A stretch of 64,000 nt of DNA from JASGIT01 sp047601665 (GTDB lineage Bacteria; Pseudomonadota; Gammaproteobacteria; Burkholderiales; Burkholderiaceae_C): assembly GCA_047601665.1 (NCBI GenBank), contig JASGIT010000001.1:3286001-3350000 (forward strand), given 5' to 3'. Each line of letters starts with the position of its first letter. Position 1 is the first letter of the stretch. A model generated the notes under the pieces. The model ran no database searches, had not been told where the DNA came from, and was given only the letters and a program-made list of their open reading frames with translations. Position numbers and translations under genes: made by a program. Positions 1 to 7,959 of this stretch are shown one piece after another.

Positions 1-2
1 TG

Positions 3-416
3 GGCACGCGCTTCACCGTCCGCAGCGAGGGCGACCGCACCGTGGTGGGCGTGCTGGAGGACGTGGTGGAAGTGCGGGCCGCCCAGGCGCCCGGCCAGGC
101 GGTGCGGCTGCAGGCGGGCCAACAGGCCGTCTTCACCCGGGAGCGCGTCGAAGCGCCGCAGCCGGTGGAGCCCGTGTTCGCCGACTGGGCGGGCGGCAGC
201 CTGATCGTCAACGGCTGGCGGCTGGAGGACGTGGTGCGCGAACTCGCGCGCTACCGCCCGGGCCGGCTGGCCTGCGACCCGGCCGTCGCGGACATCCGGG
301 TGTCGGGGGTGTTCCCCATCGGCGACACGGACAAGGCGCTGGCCGTCATCACGCGGGCGTTCCCGGTGCGCCTGAGCGGCGTGACGCGCTACTGGCTCAC
401 CCTCGTGCCGGCCTAG
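3..416 (+). CDS. FecR-like anti-sigma regulator, C-terminal part (5' truncated by window edge)
   Basis: The frame is open from the left edge, so only the last 137 residues or so are present. The visible part shows the FecR pattern: a beta-rich stretch ending LQAGQQAVF, then a WAGGSLIVNGWRLEDVVREL segment, an RYRPGRL motif and an RVSGVFPIGDTDKAL tail. Proteins of this family are inner-membrane regulators that pass a signal from a ligand-loaded TonB receptor to a FecI-type sigma factor. The next gene encodes a TonB receptor carrying an STN signalling domain, the expected partner, 120 bp downstream. The sigma factor gene would lie left of the window. Family assignment is by pattern recognition; the inducing ligand is unknown. 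Confidence 0.82.
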   Translation, partial: GTRFTVRSEGDRTVVGVLEDVVEVRAAQAPGQAVRLQAGQQAVFTRERVEAPQPVEPVFADWAGGSLIVNGWRLEDVVRELARYRPGRLACDPAVADIRVSGVFPIGDTDKALAVITRAFPVRLSGVTRYWLTLVPA

Positions 417-536
417 GCGCTCGGCGCACGCCCCCGCCGCCGGGAATTTTTCGCGGCCCGGTTTTCATCTTTTGCGTTTTCGTTCGGCTCCCTCCATGAA
501 AGCACCCATTTGCTGCCTATGCCGAAGGAAACCCGA

Positions 537-2999
537 ATGCTCCCGCCTGCCTCGCCACCCTCCGCCCGCGCGGCGCTGACCTGCCTGCTGGCCGCCGCGC
601 TGGCGCTCCCGGCCGCTGTCCACGCGAACGAGCCCCCGCCCGGGGCCGGCCAGGCCGCCAAGGCCTACCAGATCGAGCCCGGCCCGCTGGCGACCGTGCT
701 CGGGCGCTTCGCCGCGGCGGCGGGCGTGGCGCTGTCGTTCGACCCGGCCAGCACCGGGGATTTGCGGTCGGGCGGCATCCGGGGCAGCTACACCGTGGGG
801 GCGGGCTTTGCCGCCATCCTGGCGGGCACGGGGCTGGAGGCGGTGGAGGGCGGCGCGGGCGAATTCATCGTCCGCAAGGCCGCCGCCGCCCCGGCTGCCC
901 CACCGGCGGGCGCCGATGCGGCGGAGTTGCCCGCGGTGCGCGTCGTGGCCCGCGCCGCGCCCGTGCCGGTCGATGCGGACGACCGCTACCAGCCCACGCC
1001 CGACGCCTCCACCCTGCGCACGACGGCGCCGGTGCTGGACATTCCGCAGGTCGTCAACGTGGTGCCGGCCCAGGTCATCCGCGACCAGCAGCCGCGCAAC
1101 ATCGACGACGCGCTCGTCAACGTCAGCGGCATCACCCAGGGCAACACCCTGGCCAGCACGCAGGACACCATCATGAAGCGCGGCTTCGGTGGCAACCGCG
1201 ACGGCTCCATCATGCACAACGGGATGCCGCTGGTGCAGGGGCGCGGCATGAACGCGGCGGCGGAAAGCGTGGAGGTGCTCAAGGGGCCTTCGTCGCTGCT
1301 GTACGGCCTGATGGACCCGGGCGGCGTGGTCAACGTGGTCAGCAAGAAGCCGCAGCTGCGCCAGCGCATGGCCCTGTCGCTGCAGGGCTCGGGCTACGCG
1401 GGCGGGCGCGACGGCGCGAGCGCCACGCTGGACACCACCGGCCCCATCGGCGACAACGGCCTGGCGTACCGGCTGATCGTCGACCACGTGAACGAGGACT
1501 ACTGGCGCAACTTCGGCCGGCACCGCGAAACGCTGGTGGCGCCGTCGCTGGCCTGGTACGGCGACGACACGCAGGTGGTGCTGTGGTACGAGTACCGCAA
1601 GTACCTGACCCCGTTCGACCGCGGCACCGCGCTGGACCCGCGCACGCAGCGCCCGCTCGACATCCCCAAGACGCGCCGGCTGGACGAGCCGTTCAACGAG
1701 ATGACCGGCGAGACCCACCTGGGCCAGCTGTCCGCCGACCACCAGCTGGGCGGCGGCTGGGCCGCGCACCTGAACCTGAGCTACAACCGCGAGACCTACG
1801 ACGCCAACCAGCTGCGCGTCAACGGCGTCAACACCGGCACCGGCACGCTCCTGCGCAGCAACGACGCCACGCACGGTGCGCTGAGCACCGATAGCTACGT
1901 AAGCGCCTACATGGACGGCAGCGTGGACCTGGCCGGAATGCGCCACGACCTGCAGTTCGGCGCCGACGCCGAATACCGCCTGATCTACCGCGCCGACCTG
2001 CTGCGGCAGAACACCACCGCCACCTTCAGCTACCTGAACCCCGTGTACGGGCTGGAGCAGCCGTCGAGCACCGTCTCGGCCAGCGACAGCGACCAGACGG
2101 ACCGGCTGCACAACCAGTCGCTGTTCTTCCAGGACAGCATCCACCTGAACGACCGGTGGATTCTGGTGGGCGGCCTGCGCTACCAGGCCTGGCGGCAGAC
2201 CGCGGGCCGGGGGCGCCCCTTCAAGGCCAACACGCAGGCCGACGGCGCCCGGTGGCTGCCGAGCGTCGGCCTGGTCTACAAGCTGAGCGACCGCCTTTCC
2301 CTCTACGGCAGCTACACCCAGTCGCTCAAGCCCACCTCCACCATCGCGCCGCTGGCCAGCGGCACGGTGATCGACTCCAGCGTGGCGCCGGAGGAGGCGA
2401 AGTCGTGGGAGGCCGGGGCCAAGTTCGATCTGCCCGGCGGGCTCACGGGCACGCTGGCGCTGTTTGACATCCGCAAGAAGAACGTGCTCGTGTCGCAGTT
2501 CAACGACGCGACCAAGCTGACCGACTGGCGCACCTCGGGCGCGGCGCGCTCGCGTGGCCTGGAAATGGACGTGGCGGGCCAGTTGACCCGGCGCTGGAGC
2601 GCCATCGCCAGCTACGCCTACGTGGACGCCAGGACCACCGAAGACCCGCTCTACGCGGGCAACCGGCTCTGGAACGTGGCCCGGCAGACGGCCTCGCTGT
2701 CGGCGGTCTACGACTTCGGCCCGGTGTTCGGCGGCGAAGGCCGGCTGCGCCTGGGCGGCGGCGCGCAGTACGTCGGCAGGCGCCCGGGCGATTCGGCCAA
2801 CTCGTTCTGGCTGCCGGGCTACACCGTCGCGAATGCCTTCGCCACCTACGAAACGAAGGTGAACGGCTACAGGACGCGGTTCCAGCTCAACGTGAAGAAC
2901 CTGTTCGACCGCACCTACTACCCGTCGAGCGCCAACACCTACTTCATCTCGATGGGCGATGCGCGCCAGGTGCTGCTGCGCGCCACGGTGGAGTTCTGA
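537..2999 (+). CDS. TonB-dependent siderophore receptor with STN signalling domain (FecA/FpvA type)
   Basis: Outer-membrane receptor for ferric siderophore uptake, probably also signalling to the FecR-like protein upstream. The ATG at 537 follows an AAGGA site by 7 bases and begins a clean signal peptide with likely cleavage after AVHA; ATG 519 and TTG 510 are in-frame alternatives with poorer support. After the signal come an STN domain (about residues 38-115 of the 820), a plug domain (about 130-270, with IPQVVNVVPAQVI and VEVLKGPSSLLYG) and a beta barrel ending in the typical aromatic residue (ATVEF). STN domains occur in transducing receptors of the FecA/FpvA group. The substrate cannot be told from sequence. 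Confidence 0.9.
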   Translation: MLPPASPPSARAALTCLLAAALALPAAVHANEPPPGAGQAAKAYQIEPGPLATVLGRFAAAAGVALSFDPASTGDLRSGGIRGSYTVGAGFAAILAGTGLEAVEGGAGEFIVRKAAAAPAAPPAGADAAELPAVRVVARAAPVPVDADDRYQPTPDASTLRTTAPVLDIPQVVNVVPAQVIRDQQPRNIDDALVNVSGITQGNTLASTQDTIMKRGFGGNRDGSIMHNGMPLVQGRGMNAAAESVEVLKGPSSLLYGLMDPGGVVNVVSKKPQLRQRMALSLQGSGYAGGRDGASATLDTTGPIGDNGLAYRLIVDHVNEDYWRNFGRHRETLVAPSLAWYGDDTQVVLWYEYRKYLTPFDRGTALDPRTQRPLDIPKTRRLDEPFNEMTGETHLGQLSADHQLGGGWAAHLNLSYNRETYDANQLRVNGVNTGTGTLLRSNDATHGALSTDSYVSAYMDGSVDLAGMRHDLQFGADAEYRLIYRADLLRQNTTATFSYLNPVYGLEQPSSTVSASDSDQTDRLHNQSLFFQDSIHLNDRWILVGGLRYQAWRQTAGRGRPFKANTQADGARWLPSVGLVYKLSDRLSLYGSYTQSLKPTSTIAPLASGTVIDSSVAPEEAKSWEAGAKFDLPGGLTGTLALFDIRKKNVLVSQFNDATKLTDWRTSGAARSRGLEMDVAGQLTRRWSAIASYAYVDARTTEDPLYAGNRLWNVARQTASLSAVYDFGPVFGGEGRLRLGGGAQYVGRRPGDSANSFWLPGYTVANAFATYETKVNGYRTRFQLNVKNLFDRTYYPSSANTYFISMGDARQVLLRATVEF

Positions 3000-3027
3000 C
3001 ACCGTCTCTTCCATCCCCTCCGGCTTA

Positions 3028-3292
3028 GAGCGTGTTCAAGGCCTTTTCATGGAGCCCGTTGCCCCGCAAAGGCGGCAGGTGCAAGGCGCAAAGCGCAGCC
3101 GGGCTGGTGGCCCGGCGAGCATTTGCAACGCCGCAGATGCCGCCTTTGCGGGGCAACCCTTCGGGCAAGGCAGCAAAAGGCCGCACTCGTTGTTGCGCAC
3201 CTTGCCCAGGCACAAGCATGAGCTGCGGCGCGCGCCTAGATTGCGGCCTTTTGCTGCCTTGCGGGCTCCATGAAAAGGCCTTGAACACGCTC
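3028..3292. repeat. MITE-like palindromic element with TTA flanks
   Basis: The element is bounded by a perfect inverted repeat of about 31 bp (3028-3058 against 3262-3292) starting GAGCGTGTTCAAGG. A TTA triplet sits directly outside each end (3025-3027 and 3293-3295), as a 3-bp target duplication would. Inside are two further perfect inverted repeats, 3059-3077 with 3138-3156 and 3165-3185 with 3242-3262, so the whole unit can fold as an outer stem carrying two hairpin arms. It has no convincing gene. This fits a non-autonomous miniature transposable element or a large intergenic palindrome. It lies between the two iron-uptake genes and could act as a terminator for the receptor transcript. 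Confidence 0.75.
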
Positions 3293-3342
3293 TTAGGGCG
3301 CCGTTTTGTCGTTTCCCCATCAACCACCAGGAAAGCTCCTCC

Positions 3343-4074
3343 ATGCATCACACAGAAACCCCTTCGCACTCCCGCCGTTCGGCCCTGCTGCTGGCCGCGG
3401 GCAGCCTGCTGGCCGGCGGCCTGCCAGCGCAGGCCTTCGCCGCGCAGCCCGCCGCCGCCAAAAAGGTGCTGCTGGTCGTGCGCGTGGAAGGCAAGAGCCT
3501 GCCCATCGACCAGAAAATCCAGCAGCACCTCGCGGCGCGCGGCTACGTGGTGACCTTGCACAGCCAGTACGCGCCGGTGGAGGCCGCGCGCGATGCGGAC
3601 TTGGTGATTCTGTCGTCCACCATCCGCTCGCACGACCTGCTGGGCGCCTACCGCAACGTTCCCGTGCCCTTGCTCACTTGGGAAAACGACCTGCTCGACG
3701 ACCTGGCCATGACCGGCAAGCGCGCGGGCACCGACTTCGGCAGCGTGGAGAAGGACCGCTACGTCTGGCTCGTCAACGCGCCGCACCCCATGGCCGCGGG
3801 GCTGCCCGCCGGCGTGGTCGACGTCTATGAAAAGCAGGCCCCCATGAGCTGGGGCAAGCCCGGCCTGGGCGCCACCACCATCGCCACGCTGCACGGCCAG
3901 CCCGAGAAGGCGGCCATCTTCGGCTACGAGAAGGGCGCCACGATGGACTACGAGTCGCTGGCGCCCGCGCGCCGCGTGATGTTCTTCCTGGACAACGAGA
4001 CCTTTCCCAACCTCTCCGCCGCCGGGCTGAAGCTCTTCGACGCCGCCGTCGATTGGGCGATGGGGCTGCGCTGA
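3343..4074 (+). CDS. ThuA-like exported protein of iron-uptake locus
   Basis: A 243-residue protein starting with a twin-arginine-like signal (SRRSALLLAAGSLLAGG) and probable cleavage near AFAA. The mature part resembles the ThuA / class I glutamine-amidotransferase-like fold: a KKVLLVVRVEG strand, a DADLVILSS strand, a LTWENDLLDDLAMTG turn and a C-terminal RRVMFFLDNETFPNLSAAGLKLFDAAVDWA helix. ThuA-like proteins are poorly characterised. The gene sits between two TonB receptor genes, so a periplasmic role in handling the ligand is an inference from position only. The start follows a GGAAAG-like site. Confidence 0.65.
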   Translation: MHHTETPSHSRRSALLLAAGSLLAGGLPAQAFAAQPAAAKKVLLVVRVEGKSLPIDQKIQQHLAARGYVVTLHSQYAPVEAARDADLVILSSTIRSHDLLGAYRNVPVPLLTWENDLLDDLAMTGKRAGTDFGSVEKDRYVWLVNAPHPMAAGLPAGVVDVYEKQAPMSWGKPGLGATTIATLHGQPEKAAIFGYEKGATMDYESLAPARRVMFFLDNETFPNLSAAGLKLFDAAVDWAMGLR

Positions 4075-4115
4075 TCTTTTCGTTCCTCCCTTTTCAATAT
4101 TGGCAAAGAGTCCCT

Positions 4116-6233
4116 ATGCATATTCCCTTCCGCAAAAATAAAACCCTGCTTGGAATACCAAGGTCCTGTATTTCCCTGGCGCTGACGGCAAGCCCCGTGC
4201 TGGTCTGGGCCCAGGCCGCCGCGCAGTCGGGCGTGGAGTTGGAAACGATCCAGGTCCAGGCGGAAAAGCACCAGAACAATGAAAAGAATTTCGTCGCCAA
4301 AACCGCAGCCGGGGTATTGCGGTCGGACGCACCCCTGTTCGAAACCGCGCAGTCCGTGAGCGTGATCACCAGCGAGCAGATCGAGGAAAAACAGGTCAAG
4401 TCGGTGGCGGAGGCCCTGGAGGGCGTCGCGGGCGTCAGCTCGGGCGCCTATGGCCGCCGCGGCTGGGACGATTTCATCATCCGCGGGCAGATATCGAGCG
4501 CGCAGACCTACGTGGACGGCTTGCGGGTGCAGACGTCGACCAACGTCCTGCGCTCCGAGGATATTTTCGGCATGAGTTCCATCGAAGTGGTCAAGGGGCC
4601 GACGTCCGTGGGATTCGGCTTGGCGCTGCCGGGCGGTTTGGTCAACCTGACCACGAAACGCCCGCAGGCGGAAAGTTTCCGCCGCGTGGGCGTCAGCGTG
4701 GGCAGCTATGGTTTGAAGGACGGCACCTTCGATATCAATTACGCGCCCAACGGCAGCGCCAAGGGGGCTTTCCGCATCGTGGGCCATGCGTCCAACCAGA
4801 ACGACCCGACGGATTACGTCTATTTCAAGAACTACTACATTGCGCCTTCGTACAACTTCGATCTGGACGGCGGCAACGAGTGGTCGATCATTGCGAGCTA
4901 CCAGCACCGCAATTACATCCGCAACCAGGGCATTCCGCTGAATTACCAGAAATACGGAAGAAGCATTTTCATCGGCGAGCCCGACCGGCACTACGATGTG
5001 GATGTATTGCGCATCGGCTCCAACTACACGCATTATTTCGACAACGAATGGGTGTTCAGGCAGAACCTGGCGGTGACCCAGGGCAGCAGCTGGAGCAATT
5101 CCGTGTTCTCGGCGGCGAACGCCACCTTTCCCATTGTGGCACGCCAGATCAATTACCAGGACAAGCAGGACGTCAACGTCGCCCTGGACAATTATTTGCA
5201 GCGCAATTTCAATTGGGGCCGCACCAATTATGAATTGACCGTGGGCGTGGACATGATGCGCGAGCGCAGCGATTATTATCAGCGCATCGACAACGTGAAC
5301 CCGCTCAATGCCGACAACCTGGTGTACGGCATCACGAGCGTCAAGCTGGGCACTCCCTCCAGGAACCTGACAACGACCCAGTATGCCGGCCTGTATATGC
5401 GCAACACCATCAAGGTCGATGACCGGTGGATTGTCGGCCTGTCGGGCCGCGAGGACTGGACGCGCGTCGAAATCCAGGACAAGCTGGGCGGCAGCACCAC
5501 CGCGAATGCCGACAGGGCATTCACCGGCAGCGCGTCGGTGATGTACCGCGTCAACGATTTCGTTGCGCCGTACCTCAGCTATTCGACCTCGTTCCTGCCC
5601 GTGACGGACGCTGGCGCGAATGGCGCCTTGCTCAACCCCGAGCAAGGCAAGCAGGCCGAAATCGGCATGAAATTCCAGGCTTTCAACCAGCGTTTGCAAG
5701 GGTATATCGCCTACTACGACCTGAAGCGCAGAAACGTCACCGAATACGATTCGATGCTGGGCTATTCGGTCCAGACCGGCGAGCAGACCACCAAGGGTTT
5801 TGAAGCGGAGGTCAATGCGGCGGTGACGCGGCAATGGAACGTTTCTGCCGCCTACAGCTATATTCCCACGGCAGAAACGACCGAGAGCCTGACGGTGAGC
5901 GATATCGGCAAGCGCATCAACCACGTGCCGAGGAATGCGGCGTCCGTGTTCACTAAATATTATTTCAGCCCGGACCACAAGGGCTGGAGCCTGGGCGGCG
6001 GCGTCCGCTACCAGGGCGCGCGCACCGCGCAGCGCGGCACCTATTTTGTCGCGCTGCCGGGGTATGTGCTGGCGGACGTGAATGTCGGGTATGAAGAGAA
6101 ATCCTGGGCTGTCAACCTGAGCATCAAGAATCTCTTCGACAAGGACTACATCCAGGGCACGACCCCGAATGCGCAATTGGTGAATTTCGGCAGCCCGAGA
6201 ACCCTTTTGCTCAGCGCAAGGATGAATTTCTGA
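4116..6233 (+). CDS. TonB-dependent siderophore receptor (no STN domain)
   Basis: A 705-residue outer-membrane receptor starting at the ATG at 4116. It has an N-terminal signal ending near VLVWAQA, a plug domain (about residues 40-170, with APLFETAQSVSVITSEQI, RGQISSAQTYVDGL and IEVVKGPTSVGFG) and a barrel ending in ARMNF. There is no STN domain, so it should transport without signalling. Codon use is visibly less GC-rich than in neighbouring genes, with many AAT, TAT, ATT and GAA codons, which suggests a different origin. It follows the ThuA-like gene by 41 bp and may be co-transcribed with it. The substrate is not identifiable. Confidence 0.9.
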   Translation: MHIPFRKNKTLLGIPRSCISLALTASPVLVWAQAAAQSGVELETIQVQAEKHQNNEKNFVAKTAAGVLRSDAPLFETAQSVSVITSEQIEEKQVKSVAEALEGVAGVSSGAYGRRGWDDFIIRGQISSAQTYVDGLRVQTSTNVLRSEDIFGMSSIEVVKGPTSVGFGLALPGGLVNLTTKRPQAESFRRVGVSVGSYGLKDGTFDINYAPNGSAKGAFRIVGHASNQNDPTDYVYFKNYYIAPSYNFDLDGGNEWSIIASYQHRNYIRNQGIPLNYQKYGRSIFIGEPDRHYDVDVLRIGSNYTHYFDNEWVFRQNLAVTQGSSWSNSVFSAANATFPIVARQINYQDKQDVNVALDNYLQRNFNWGRTNYELTVGVDMMRERSDYYQRIDNVNPLNADNLVYGITSVKLGTPSRNLTTTQYAGLYMRNTIKVDDRWIVGLSGREDWTRVEIQDKLGGSTTANADRAFTGSASVMYRVNDFVAPYLSYSTSFLPVTDAGANGALLNPEQGKQAEIGMKFQAFNQRLQGYIAYYDLKRRNVTEYDSMLGYSVQTGEQTTKGFEAEVNAAVTRQWNVSAAYSYIPTAETTESLTVSDIGKRINHVPRNAASVFTKYYFSPDHKGWSLGGGVRYQGARTAQRGTYFVALPGYVLADVNVGYEEKSWAVNLSIKNLFDKDYIQGTTPNAQLVNFGSPRTLLLSARMNF

Positions 6234-6234
6234 G

Positions 6235-7305
6235 TCAGGTGCTGCCGCGCACCACGAGTTCGTAGCCCAGCTGCACGCAGTGCGCCGGCACGCTCTGGCC
6301 GCGCATCAGGTCGAGCAGCATGGCCGCGCCCGCGCGGCCTACTTCGCTGCGCGGGGTGCGCACGGTGGTCAGCGGCGGCACCATCTGGTCGCTGCCCGCG
6401 AGGTCGTTGAAGCCCGCCACGGCCAGTTGGCGCGGCACGGCGATGCCCAGCCGGTTCGCGGCCAGCAGGCCGCCCTGGGCGATGTCGTCGTTGCAGAAAA
6501 AGATGGCGTCCAGGCCGGGCAGGCGCTGCACCATCTGCTCGAACAGGCGCGCGCCCAGCGAGATGGAGGAGCGCTCGGGGCTCAGCAGTTCCAGTTCCGG
6601 GTCGTACAGGCCCGCTTCGCGCAGTGCGCGGCGGTAGCCTTCGGCGCGCTGCAGCGTGCGCGGGTCGAGCTGCACGGCGCAGAAGGCGATGCGGCGGCGC
6701 CCGCGCTCCAGCAGGTGGCGGGTGATGGCGGCGCCCGCGTCCTGCTGTGAAAAGCCCACGCAGTGCACGCCGGGCGCGTCGCTGGTTTCCATCAGGTGCA
6801 CGCAGGGCACGCCGCTTTGTGCGATGAGCCGGCGCGCGGTCTCGCTGCGGTCGAAGCCGGTGACCAGCAGCCCGGCGGGGCGGTGGGGCAGGTAGGTGCG
6901 CAGCAGCAGTTCCTCCTCGGCGCCGTCGTAGTGTGTCACGCCGATCAGCGGCTGGTATCCGGCGGGGAACAGGGTGCGGTGCACGGCTTCGAGCAGATCG
7001 ACGAACAGCGTGTTCGACAGCATGGGCACGAGCACCAGCACCTGCGTGCTGCGCTGCGACGCCAGCGCGCGCGCGGCGGGGTCGGGCACGTAGCCCAGGG
7101 CGGCGGCGGCCTCGCGCACGCGCTCCACCAGCGCCGGGTCCACGCTGCGCTCGGCGCGCAGCGCGCGCGACACGGTGATGGGGCTGACGCCCGCGGCGCG
7201 GGCCACGTCGGCCAGGGTGGTGCGGCCACTGGAGCGGCGCGCGCGGCGGGGGGCATCGTCGGTCAAGGGTTTCTCCGGATAGTGGAGGGGGCGCTGGAAA
7301 AGCAT
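6235..7305 (-). CDS. gntR: LacI-family transcriptional regulator (GntR-like, sugar-acid control)
   Basis: A 356-residue repressor with an N-terminal helix-turn-helix (TLADVARAAGVSPITVSRAL, about residues 29-48) after a basic leader, followed by the LacI-type periplasmic-binding fold, with the sequences GYQPLIGVTHYDGAEEE and FFCNDDIAQGG typical of the gluconate-responsive GntR group. It is divergent from gntK, the transporter and the Entner-Doudoroff genes. Two copies of GATAGCGCTATC lie in the shared region, one touching its own start codon, which implies repression of both directions and autoregulation. The effector is probably gluconate or a phosphorylated derivative, by family and context. 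Confidence 0.85.
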   Translation of the reverse strand: MLFQRPLHYPEKPLTDDAPRRARRSSGRTTLADVARAAGVSPITVSRALRAERSVDPALVERVREAAAALGYVPDPAARALASQRSTQVLVLVPMLSNTLFVDLLEAVHRTLFPAGYQPLIGVTHYDGAEEELLLRTYLPHRPAGLLVTGFDRSETARRLIAQSGVPCVHLMETSDAPGVHCVGFSQQDAGAAITRHLLERGRRRIAFCAVQLDPRTLQRAEGYRRALREAGLYDPELELLSPERSSISLGARLFEQMVQRLPGLDAIFFCNDDIAQGGLLAANRLGIAVPRQLAVAGFNDLAGSDQMVPPLTTVRTPRSEVGRAGAAMLLDLMRGQSVPAHCVQLGYELVVRGST

Positions 7306-7317
7306 GATAGCGCTATC
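7306..7317. promoter_or_regulatory. Putative GntR operator 1
   Basis: A 12-bp perfect palindrome, GATAGCGCTATC, immediately upstream of the regulator start codon (7305). A second copy lies 104 bp away next to gntK. LacI-family operators are palindromes with a central CG, as here. Confidence 0.75.
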
Positions 7318-7369
7318 CGAAAGCGTCGCACCCTGGTGCTGACCCTTGGAATGCCACCAGGCAAGGTGA

Positions 7370-7397
7370 GCGAGGCCGGTATGCCCCTCGCTTTTTT
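7370..7397 (+). terminator. Terminator-like hairpin in gntK leader
   Basis: GCGAGG (7370-7375) pairs with CCTCGC (7386-7391), followed by TTTTTT (7392-7397). It lies between the two operators and upstream of gntK, so it could be an attenuator, the end of a short leader transcript, or irrelevant if transcription starts downstream of it. A weaker inverted repeat (7332-7338 with 7355-7361) precedes it. Confidence 0.45.
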
Positions 7398-7409
7398 ATT
7401 TCCTCTTAT

Positions 7410-7423
7410 GGATAGCGCTATCC
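7410..7423. promoter_or_regulatory. Putative GntR operator 2
   Basis: A 14-bp perfect palindrome, GGATAGCGCTATCC, ending 2 bases before the chosen gntK ATG (7426). It contains the same 12-bp core as the site at 7306. Binding here would block initiation or early elongation of the sugar-acid operon. Confidence 0.75.
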
Positions 7424-7425
7424 AA

Positions 7426-7944
7426 ATGACCGAAACCCCTTTGCAACCGTTTCCCTCCATCGTGGTGATGGGCGTGTCGGGCTGCGGCAAGTCGAGCCTG
7501 GGCCAGGCGCTGGCGGCCCAGCTCGCTCTGCCGCTGATCGAGGGTGACGACTTCCACCCCGAGGCCAACATCCGCAAGATGAGCAGCGGCATCCCGCTGG
7601 ACGACGCCGACCGCGCGGGCTGGCTGGCCCGCCTGGGGGAGGAACTGGCGGCGCGGCCCGCGGGCGCGGTGCTGACCTGCTCGGCCCTCAAGCGCGCGTA
7701 CCGCGACCGGCTGCGCGCCGCCGTGCCGGGGCTGCGCTTCGTCTTCATGCAGATCGACCGCGACGAGGCGCTGGCCCGCGCGCAGGGGCGCACCCATTTC
7801 TTCTCGGCCAGCCTGGTGGACAGCCAGTTCCAGACGCTGGAGCCGCCCACGGGCGAGCCCGGCGTGCTGCCGGTGCAGGCCACCGCGCCGCTGCCGCAGC
7901 TGTGCGACCAGGTGCACGCGTGGCTGCCTTCTTCCCTTTCCTAG
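7426..7944 (+). CDS. gntK: Gluconokinase
   Basis: Phosphorylates gluconate with ATP to 6-phosphogluconate, the substrate of Edd two genes on. The 172-residue protein has the GntK P-loop GVSGCGKS (residues 16-23), the family segment EGDDFHPEANIRKMSSGIPLDD, and the CSALKRAYRDRLR motif; length matches the usual 165-175. The ATG at 7426 is preferred because it lies just before the conserved core; in-frame ATGs at 7408 and 7381 would add a leader overlapping the operator. No good ribosome site is visible, which is odd. First gene of the operon under the LacI-type regulator. Confidence 0.9.
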   Translation: MTETPLQPFPSIVVMGVSGCGKSSLGQALAAQLALPLIEGDDFHPEANIRKMSSGIPLDDADRAGWLARLGEELAARPAGAVLTCSALKRAYRDRLRAAVPGLRFVFMQIDRDEALARAQGRTHFFSASLVDSQFQTLEPPTGEPGVLPVQATAPLPQLCDQVHAWLPSSLS

Positions 7945-7959
7945 CCCACGGAGTCCTCC

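Noticed and set aside
443..478. FecI-type promoter (GGAAT with a CGTT element) before the first TonB receptor
   Set aside because: The two elements are about 27 bp apart, too far for an extracytoplasmic-function sigma promoter.
465..3014. A very long open frame antisense to the first TonB receptor, and similar antisense frames across most GC-rich genes
   Set aside because: Composition is Arg/Ala/Gly/Val-rich noise with no motif, no ribosome site, and it covers a gene with clear family matches.
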